From the NCBI GenBank assembly GCA_017548225.1, contig JAFYMV010000217.1, positions 1 through 11,436 on the forward strand: 11,436 nucleotides of DNA, in the 5' to 3' direction. The DNA comes from Bacteroidaceae bacterium. GTDB lineage: Bacteria > Bacteroidota > Bacteroidia > Bacteroidales > Bacteroidaceae. This document shows positions 6,468 to 11,436 of this stretch, in pieces. Position 1 is the stretch's first letter; each line of letters starts with the position of its first letter. Under the pieces are notes generated by a model that was given only the letters and a program-made list of their open reading frames with translations, was not told where the DNA came from and did no database searches. A program made the translations under genes and the position numbers.

Positions 6468-7493
6468 TTATTCCCAGTCGAGGATAACCTTACCGCACTG
6501 ACCAGACTCCATTACATCAAAGCCCTTCTGGAACTCTGCTACGGGGAAGTGGTGAGTGATTACCGGTGTGAGGTCAAGACCTGAAACGAGCATCTGCTCC
6601 ATCTTGTACCATGTCTCCCACATCTCACGGCCATAGATACCCTTGATGGTGAGCGCCTTGAAGATGATCTCGCTCCAGTCAACAGTAGTAGTCGGAGGAA
6701 GGATACCGAGCTGTGCAATCTTTGAGCCGTTGTACATCTTGGCTACCATCTCGCGGAACGCGATAGGAGCACCTGACATCTCAAGACCTACATCGAAGCC
6801 GCGGATACCGAGCTGGTCCATAGCACCCTGTACGGTCTCGCCCTTTGAAGCGTTTACAGTGCAGGTAGCACCCATCTTCTTGGCGATGTCGAGACGGTAG
6901 TCGCTGAGGTCAGTTACCACGATGTTCTTTGCACCGGCAAACTTGGCGATAGCTGTAGCCATAGTACCGATGAGGCCGGCACCTGTGATGAGCACATCCT
7001 CACCGAGCAAGGGGAATGACAATGCGGTGTGAGTAGCGTTACCGAAGGGGTCCATGATAGCAGCCATATCGTCAGAGATACGGTCGTCGAGCTTCACTAC
7101 ATTTGACTCGGGGATGCAGAGGTATTCTGCAAAAGCACCATCACGGTTTACACCTACGCCGATGCTGTTCTCGCAGATGTGCTGCAAGCCACGACGGCAG
7201 TTACGGCAGTGGCCGCAAGCGATATGGCCTTCACCAGTTACGCGGTCGCCTACCTTGATGTTACGAACACCGGGACCTACTTCGGCTACTACACCTACAT
7301 ACTCATGACCGATGGTCATAGGAGTCTTGATGGTCTTCTGGCTCCACTCATCCCACTTGTAGATGTGCAGGTCGGTACCGCAGATAGCAGTCTTCTTGAT
7401 CTTGATGAGCACATCGTTCACGCCTACTACGGGCATGGGCACTTCTTCCATCCAAATGCCCTTCATGGGCTCTTTCTTTACTAACGCTTTCAT
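6468..7493 (-). CDS. tdh: L-threonine 3-dehydrogenase
   Basis: This zinc-dependent medium-chain dehydrogenase oxidises L-threonine with NAD+ to 2-amino-3-ketobutyrate, which a CoA ligase (Kbl) normally splits to glycine and acetyl-CoA. The 341-aa length equals that of E. coli Tdh. Catalytic residues C38, T40, H43, H63 and E64 are in place. The structural zinc cysteines are C93, C96, C99 and C107. The Rossmann motif GAGLIG is at 171-176, followed by VTDLSDYRL, whose Asp (D195) fits NAD+ preference. No kbl gene is in the window, and the gene appears to be transcribed alone from its own promoter towards the shared terminator at 6411-6440. The start ATG is preceded by an A/T-rich leader. Confidence 0.96.
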   Translation of the reverse strand: MKALVKKEPMKGIWMEEVPMPVVGVNDVLIKIKKTAICGTDLHIYKWDEWSQKTIKTPMTIGHEYVGVVAEVGPGVRNIKVGDRVTGEGHIACGHCRNCRRGLQHICENSIGVGVNRDGAFAEYLCIPESNVVKLDDRISDDMAAIMDPFGNATHTALSFPLLGEDVLITGAGLIGTMATAIAKFAGAKNIVVTDLSDYRLDIAKKMGATCTVNASKGETVQGAMDQLGIRGFDVGLEMSGAPIAFREMVAKMYNGSKIAQLGILPPTTTVDWSEIIFKALTIKGIYGREMWETWYKMEQMLVSGLDLTPVITHHFPVAEFQKGFDVMESGQCGKVILDWE

Positions 7494-7549
7494 TGTCTTG
7501 ATGATATTAAGTGAATGAAAATAAATTTGTCGTTACACAATTTTCACCG

Positions 7550-7557
7550 CAAAGATA
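7550..7557 (-). promoter_or_regulatory. -7 promoter box of tdh
   Basis: On the minus strand this reads TATCTTTG, a full match to TAnnTTTG, placed 57 nt before the tdh start codon. The -33 region is poor, with no TTG at 19-21 nt, so the gene may need an activator or the promoter may be weak. Confidence 0.6.
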
Positions 7558-7763
7558 ATCATTAAATTATTTTCCTTGATTACTGAAGTGCACTTTTTTT
7601 TGAACATTTTTAGCTTACTTTTATTATTGTACAGTACCAAGTGGCATATCCCGTCTTCACGAATGACTACATCTAACCCTTTTTGCCCTTATGAAGTAGG
7701 AATAATCAATGCGCATACAGACCTCGGTGCTCAGTTCATCGTTAAAAACGCACCCGTGCTTTC

Positions 7764-7790
7764 CACTGTGCGCACTGTGCGGACTGTGCG
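7764..7790. repeat. Three 9-bp tandem repeats
   Basis: CACTGTGCG occurs at 7764-7772 and 7773-7781, then GACTGTGCG at 7782-7790. The 10-mer GCGCACTGTG at 7770-7779 also occurs at 280-289, inside the inverted-repeat element at the left of the window. No strong inverted partner was found nearby, only a 5-bp CGCAC at 7749-7753. Confidence 0.7.
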
Positions 7791-7843
7791 GATTTTTGGT
7801 GTGGCGTGCTTGGAGTCAATAGCCGATAGCATGAGACAAGGGG

Positions 7844-7878
7844 AAAAAAAGAAACGGATGAGTTAGCTCATCCGTTTC
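7844..7878 (-). terminator. Strong terminator of the basic protein gene
   Basis: GAAACGGATGAG (7851-7862) and CTCATCCGTTTC (7867-7878) form a perfect 12-bp stem with a 4-nt loop. On the minus strand it is followed by seven T residues (7844-7850). The stop codon of the small gene (7868-7870) lies inside the stem, so a ribosome at the stop could interfere with the hairpin. Confidence 0.92.
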
Positions 7879-8059
7879 CTTTATGTCTGTTGGCGCGCTT
7901 GCGGCGTATCTCGGCCTTCATCTTGGCCGATGCCGAGTGGTGCTGTCCTGTGATGTAGGCTTTCTTCTTGGCTTTGGTCTTCACCTTCTCTTCTTTGGGG
8001 CGGTCCGAAGCCACCTTCTTGAACATGATGCCTTTGGTAAATATATCGTCTCCGTTCAT
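7868..8059 (-). CDS. Small, very basic protein, unknown function
   Basis: A 63-aa protein with about 19 Lys/Arg and six acidic residues. It begins MNGDDIFTKGIMFKKV and then has a Lys-rich stretch (about residues 22-33, with KTKAKKK) and an Arg/Lys-rich C-terminus (AEIRRKRANRHKG, 50-62). There is no signal peptide, cysteine or membrane segment. Such composition suits a nucleic-acid or ribosome-binding protein, but I do not recognise the family. Support for a real gene: an ATG after an A-rich leader typical of this phylum, a dedicated strong terminator at its end, and a position 184 nt downstream of obgE on the same strand. No promoter box was found in between, so it may be read through from obgE past a hairpin-forming repeat. 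Confidence 0.7.
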   Translation of the reverse strand: MNGDDIFTKGIMFKKVASDRPKEEKVKTKAKKKAYITGQHHSASAKMKAEIRRKRANRHKGNG

Positions 8060-8078
8060 ATTGTTATTTTTTGTTTTT

Positions 8079-8237
8079 AGGAGTGAAGACGATAGTCCGT
8101 TCGCGGATTACGAATCTCATAGTCTAAAGTATCGTCTATACTCCTTTTACTCCTTGACTCCAGATGAAGGTATTGTCTTCACTCCTTTACTCCTCTACTC
8201 CTTTACTCCAAAGAAAAAGAACTCTCCTGCAACTCCT
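8079..8237. repeat. Inverted repeat with ACTCCT tandem array
   Basis: A 16-bp arm at 8079-8094 (AGGAGTGAAGACGATA) is the inverted copy of 8171-8186, with 15 of 16 positions matching and the exception a G-T pair. Part of the left arm (8087-8094) also pairs exactly with 8130-8137, so two folds exclude each other. ACTCCT-type 8-bp units repeat at about 8140-8161 and 8181-8210, with stray copies to 8237. The element fills the gap between obgE and the small basic gene and would lie in the leader of the latter if co-transcribed. Confidence 0.75.
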
Positions 8238-8243
8238 AAAAAT

Positions 8244-9425
8244 TTATTCCTCTTCGCCGTCAAACTCGAAGTCGTCGTCAAACTCGTACTCAAAGTCCTC
8301 CATCTCGTCAATATCTTCATATTCGATGGTGATGTCATCGTCCTGACCCATGGCACGCAGCTCGTCTTGCAGCTTGTTCATGTCCTTGGCGCGGTGTACG
8401 AGGCTGTCCTTGCTGAGCTCGGCATGGATGTCCTCCTTGTTGAGCTCGTTCCACAGGATGTCCTTGAGCACTGATACGCCCAGTCCGGTCACTGAGGAGA
8501 TGAATACATGGGGTATGCCCTCGGGCAGTGTCTCTTCGAGCATTTCGATGAGTTCGTCATCGAGCAGGTCGCACTTGGTGATGGCCAATACGCGCTGCTT
8601 GTCGAGCATGTCGGGGTTGAAGGTTGCCAACTCATTGAGCAGGATGTCATACTCCTTGCGTATGTCTTCGGCGTCGCCGGGCACCATGAAGAGGAGCAGC
8701 GAGTTGCGCTCGATATGGCGTAGGAAGCGGAGTCCGAGTCCCTTACCGGCACTGGCACCTTCGATGATACCGGGGATGTCAGCCATCACGAACGACTTGC
8801 CGTCGCGGTATGATACGATACCCAGGTTGGGCTCCAGCGTGGTAAACGGATAGTTGGCGATCTTGGGCTTGGCTGCTGATACGGCAGCGAGCAGGGTCGA
8901 CTTGCCCGCGTTGGGGAAGCCTACGAGACCTACATCGGCCAGCAGCTTCAGCTCCATGATGACGGTGAGCTCCTGCATGGGCTCGCCCGGCTGGGCAAAG
9001 CGCGGAGCCTGGCGTGTGGGGGTGGCAAAGTTGAAGTTGCCCAAGCCGCCACGACCACCGCGGAGGAGGATTACCTCTTGTCCGTGTTCGGTGATGTCGC
9101 ACAGGTAGGCACCTGTCTCGGCATTGTACACTACAGTGCCGCAGGGTACCTCGATGATCTTGTCCTCGCCATCCTTACCGCTACTCTTGTTCTTCGAGCC
9201 GTTGCCACCGTGTCCGGCAAAGGCATGACGGTCGTAGCGCAGGTGCAGCAGGGTCCAGTAGTTGCGGTTACCGCGCAGGATGATATGTCCGCCACGACCA
9301 CCGTTGCCACCGTCAGGACCGCCATTGGGATTGTACTTCACGCGGCGCATGTGTGTGCTTCCGCGTCCGCCCTTACCCGAACGGCAGTATATCTTTACAT
9401 AATCGACAAAATTTGTTTCAGCCAC
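8244..9425 (-). CDS. obgE: GTPase Obg (ObgE/CgtA)
   Basis: Obg is an essential GTPase that assists assembly of the large ribosomal subunit and links growth to nucleotide state. The 393-aa protein has the glycine-rich Obg fold (residues 1 to about 158, with GGPDGGNGGRGG at 35-46). The GTPase domain follows: G1 GFPNAGKST (169-177), switch I TT (195-196), G3 DIPG (216-219), G4 TKCD (283-286, Thr replacing the usual Asn) and G5 SSVTG (310-314). The tail (about 362-393) is strongly acidic and there is no separate OCT domain. The start is a GTG at 9425, which gives the usual family N-terminus (MAETNFVDYVKIYCRSG); no better ATG is available. It lies 43 nt after adk on the same strand, consistent with an adk-obgE operon. 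Confidence 0.96.
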   Translation of the reverse strand: MAETNFVDYVKIYCRSGKGGRGSTHMRRVKYNPNGGPDGGNGGRGGHIILRGNRNYWTLLHLRYDRHAFAGHGGNGSKNKSSGKDGEDKIIEVPCGTVVYNAETGAYLCDITEHGQEVILLRGGRGGLGNFNFATPTRQAPRFAQPGEPMQELTVIMELKLLADVGLVGFPNAGKSTLLAAVSAAKPKIANYPFTTLEPNLGIVSYRDGKSFVMADIPGIIEGASAGKGLGLRFLRHIERNSLLLFMVPGDAEDIRKEYDILLNELATFNPDMLDKQRVLAITKCDLLDDELIEMLEETLPEGIPHVFISSVTGLGVSVLKDILWNELNKEDIHAELSKDSLVHRAKDMNKLQDELRAMGQDDDITIEYEDIDEMEDFEYEFDDDFEFDGEEE

Positions 9426-9468
9426 GATTGTCTTGTTTTTTAGTTTAGGCTAACTCACCACTCGCAAC

Positions 9469-10047
9469 TCAGACGATAGTCTTAATGTACTCGATGATCT
9501 TGTTGGCCATGCCCTCGATGCCCATATCCTCGGTGTATGCGATGCCCTTGTAGAGGCCTTCGCCCTTGAACCACTCGATGAGCGGAGCAGTCTGGCTGTG
9601 GTATACCTCGAAGCGCTTCTTGATGGTCACCTCATTGTCGTCGGCGCGGCCTTCGAGTGTGGCACGACGCAGCAGACGGTCCATGAGCAGGCTCTCGTCT
9701 ACCTCAAGGTTGATCATGGTAGAGATTTTCTCGCCACGCTCCTCGAGCATCTTCTTCAGTGCCTCGGCCTGTGCGATGGTGCGGGGGAATCCGTCGAAGA
9801 TAACACCCTTGCTGTCCTTCAAGGTGTCATACTTGCTGGCGAGGATGTTTATCATGAGCTCGTCAGGGATGAGGTTGCCATGGTCGATGTAGGCTTGGGC
9901 TATCTTGCCCAGCTCGGTACCATTCTTAATCTCTGTGCGCAGTACATCGCCAGTAGAGATGTGGTCAAACTTGAAAGCCTCCACGATGAGGGCGCTGTTT
10001 GTGCCCTTGCCTGAGCCGGGAGCACCAAAAATCACAATGTTCAGCAT
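9469..10047 (-). CDS. adk: Adenylate kinase, short (LID-less) form
   Basis: Adenylate kinase interconverts ATP, AMP and ADP in the cytoplasm. This 192-aa protein has the P-loop GAPGSGKGT (8-16), the AMP-binding region HISTGDVLR (29-37), DGFPRT (85-90), and a short lid loop RRATLEGRADDNE (127-139) in place of the zinc-binding LID domain of longer enzymes. Catalytic arginines R37, R89, R128, R134 and R145 appear to be present. The short form is the one I expect in Bacteroidota. The ATG at 10047 begins directly with the first beta strand. obgE follows after 43 nt. Its own promoter lies about 125 nt upstream, giving a long leader that contains a short GTCAAT/ATTGAC hairpin (10132-10151). Confidence 0.96.
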   Translation of the reverse strand: MLNIVIFGAPGSGKGTNSALIVEAFKFDHISTGDVLRTEIKNGTELGKIAQAYIDHGNLIPDELMINILASKYDTLKDSKGVIFDGFPRTIAQAEALKKMLEERGEKISTMINLEVDESLLMDRLLRRATLEGRADDNEVTIKKRFEVYHSQTAPLIEWFKGEGLYKGIAYTEDMGIEGMANKIIEYIKTIV

Positions 10048-10171
10048 AAGGTATTAAGTATTTGTATGTGTTATATGTTATCTAATCATTAATGTCAGAT
10101 GTCGCCATCCTTTCCTGTTAGTTCCCCTCGTGTCAATATGGCCTCATTGACCCTACTATACGAAAGTCGTA

Positions 10172-10205
10172 CAAAATTAGAGAAAATCCGCTGATTTGCT
10201 GCAAA
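10172..10205 (-). promoter_or_regulatory. Promoter of adk-obgE
   Basis: On the minus strand, TAATTTTG (10172-10179) matches TAnnTTTG fully. TTTG at 10202-10205 serves as the -33 box at a slightly long 22-nt spacing. Transcription would start about 10165, with a leader of about 115-120 nt to the adk ATG. Confidence 0.55.
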
Positions 10206-10216
10206 CATTTGTCCTG

Positions 10217-10252
10217 TTTTTTCGGCAAATGGGGAAAATATCACCGAAAAAA
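10217..10252. promoter_or_regulatory. 9-bp inverted repeat in the divergent region
   Basis: TTTTTTCGG (10217-10225) and CCGAAAAAA (10244-10252) are exact inverted copies around 18 nt. The dyad lies between the leftward adk promoter and the rightward gene start, so it could be an operator for either. Homopolymer runs make up most of each arm, so chance symmetry is possible. It has no coding content. Confidence 0.4.
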
Positions 10253-10285
10253 AGTTAAAGTGTAGAACATACAAGAAAAATACAC

Positions 10286-10293
10286 TACCTTTA
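10286..10293 (+). promoter_or_regulatory. Possible -7 box of the DUF4831-like gene
   Basis: TACCTTTA matches TAnnTTTG at seven of eight positions and lies 34 nt before the ATG at 10328. No clear TTG is found at the -33 position, so the call is tentative. Confidence 0.35.
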
Positions 10294-10327
10294 CACTTTC
10301 AAAACGAAAAAAATAGACATTGAAAAT

Positions 10328-11434
10328 ATGAAATCAACATTCACAGCAGCCTTGCTGTTGCTTTGCAGCATAGCTGGCATGGCGCAGAGCGCGATCACTT
10401 CCTATGCGCCCGGTGTGTCTACCGAAGGAGCCGCCTATTTTCTCCCCAAGACCGCCATCAACATCAGCATCACCACCGAGAAGACTACCTACATCCCTGG
10501 CGAGTTGTGCCAATATGGCGAGCGCTACCTGCGCATCAAGAATATCTCTGACCGCGAAGATAGCTACTACACCATCAAGTCGGTAACTCTCTCTACCGAA
10601 GGCCTCCCCGATGAGTCAAAGCTCTACTATATCCTCTTTGCCAACAACACCCTTGCTCCACTGGTGAGCCTTACCGATGATGGCATACTGCAAGGCATCA
10701 ATATCGCCCCTGCAGTAGAGCAGCCTGCAGCGGTTGCCGCTGCACCCGCTGCACCCGCCACACCGGCTGAGAAGGTGTACGAGCCACGCATGTACATGAC
10801 CGAGGAGATGCTTATGACCAGCTCCAAAGCCAAGTTGGCCGAACTGGTAGCCAAGGAGATATACAACATCCGCGAGAGCAAGAACCTCATTATCCGCGGC
10901 CAGAATGAGCACATGCCCAAGGATGCCGAGTCGCTGCGAATCATCCTTGCCGGACTCGAAGAACAGGAGGTCGCATTGAGCCAGCTCTTCGTGGGTACTA
11001 CTGCCGTGGAGACCTCTACGCAGACCTATCAGGTGATTCCCGAAGGCGATGCCGATCGCTTGGTGCTGGGCCGTTTCTCACGCAAGATGGGTCTGCTGCA
11101 TTGCGACGACCTTGCCGGTGCCCCCATCTACATCGATATCAAGAACAAGCAGGTAGTGCCTGCCCCTGCTGTTGAGCCCATCGTAGAGTCAGCCTCTGCA
11201 AAGAAATCCAAGAAGGCCCAAGAAGCAAGCAAGCAAGACGGACTCGTCTACAACATTCCCGGCAAAGCCGTCGTGAAGGTCTACACCAATGCCAACACCT
11301 ATGTCAACGAGACCCTCACCTTTGGCCAATTCGGCAATACCGAGACGCTCTCAAGCACCCTACTCATCAAGAAGAAAGACATCAAGATCACCCTCGACCC
11401 CCTGACAGGTGCCCTGCTCCAGGTGGTGGAGTGA
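10328..11434 (+). CDS. Secreted DUF4831-like protein
   Basis: A complete 368-aa protein that ends two bases before the window edge. An N-terminal signal peptide (KST, hydrophobic ALLLLCSIAGMA, likely cleavage after AQ at about residue 20) points to the periplasm or outer envelope. No lipobox cysteine sits at the cleavage site. The next part (about 36-72, with FLPKTAINISITTEKTTYIP and the block GELCQYGERYLRI at 58-70) resembles the DUF4831 family of Bacteroidales, whose function is unknown. Two low-complexity linkers stand out: Ala/Pro-rich at about 128-148, and Ala/Lys-rich at about 277-303. They divide the protein into three likely folded parts, the last mostly beta (304-368). It is transcribed divergently from adk. 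Confidence 0.75.
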   Translation: MKSTFTAALLLLCSIAGMAQSAITSYAPGVSTEGAAYFLPKTAINISITTEKTTYIPGELCQYGERYLRIKNISDREDSYYTIKSVTLSTEGLPDESKLYYILFANNTLAPLVSLTDDGILQGINIAPAVEQPAAVAAAPAAPATPAEKVYEPRMYMTEEMLMTSSKAKLAELVAKEIYNIRESKNLIIRGQNEHMPKDAESLRIILAGLEEQEVALSQLFVGTTAVETSTQTYQVIPEGDADRLVLGRFSRKMGLLHCDDLAGAPIYIDIKNKQVVPAPAVEPIVESASAKKSKKAQEASKQDGLVYNIPGKAVVKVYTNANTYVNETLTFGQFGNTETLSSTLLIKKKDIKITLDPLTGALLQVVE

Positions 11435-11436
11435 GG

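Larger units (their letters stand above)
7494..7867. other. Gene-free gap between tdh and the basic protein
   Basis: The tdh leader and promoter fill the left end (7494-7560), a 9-bp tandem repeat lies at 7764-7790, and the terminator of the next gene ends the gap at about 7844-7878. A 96-codon plus-strand frame from a TTG at 7576 crosses the promoter, the repeat and the hairpin and shows no family features, so I do not call it. Its middle (about 7663-7760) could be a gene remnant, but I recognise nothing in it. Confidence 0.6.

Noticed and set aside
7576..7866. 96-codon plus-strand open frame starting at TTG
   Set aside because: It overlaps the -33 zone of tdh, includes the 9-bp tandem repeat as a Thr-Val-Arg repeat, and ends inside the terminator hairpin of the opposite gene. 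No recognisable protein.

Overview
The window reads as a chromosomal segment from an anaerobic member of the Bacteroidales (Bacteroidota), of moderate GC content. The evidence is the gene families (GSCFA protein, LID-less adenylate kinase, an Obg with an acidic tail, DUF3467 and DUF4831-type proteins), the lack of Shine-Dalgarno sequences with A/T-rich leaders before the start codons, and several good matches to the Bacteroidota sigma-ABfr promoter (TTTG, about 19 nt, TAnnTTTG). I cannot fix the genus from the sequence alone.

Layout. Positions 1-575 hold no gene: there is a leftward promoter at the extreme left, a 10-bp tandem repeat, a GC-rich island with small palindromes, and a 180-bp element bounded by perfect 21-bp inverted arms, each made of three 7-bp repeats. 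Then, rightward: a GSCFA-family hydrolase-like protein (576-1568); a cell division unit ftsA, ftsZ and a DUF3467 protein (1745-4817) behind its own promoter; rubrerythrin behind a near-perfect promoter, then thioredoxin and a small acidic protein (4945-6363), ending at a strong terminator. Leftward genes follow: L-threonine dehydrogenase (7493-6468); a 374-bp gap; a 63-aa very basic protein (8059-7868) whose stop codon lies inside a terminator hairpin; and adk-obgE (10047-8244). A divergent 280-bp control region separates adk from a secreted DUF4831-like protein (10328-11434).

How the genes relate. FtsA anchors FtsZ filaments to the membrane, and the two genes sit together but are not preceded by the usual murG-murC-ftsQ neighbours. 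Rubrerythrin and thioredoxin suit peroxide defence and thiol reduction in an anaerobe. Adk and Obg are an energy/nucleotide and ribosome-assembly pair. Most of the coding content is ordinary housekeeping.

The least explained part is between the genes. Six separate intergenic stretches carry short tandem arrays (3-4 copies of 7-10 bp words), and at least four are paired with an inverted copy able to form a hairpin or cruciform. The words differ from site to site but the architecture recurs. This is the best candidate here for something undescribed. No complete mobile element, CRISPR array, tRNA or rRNA was seen.
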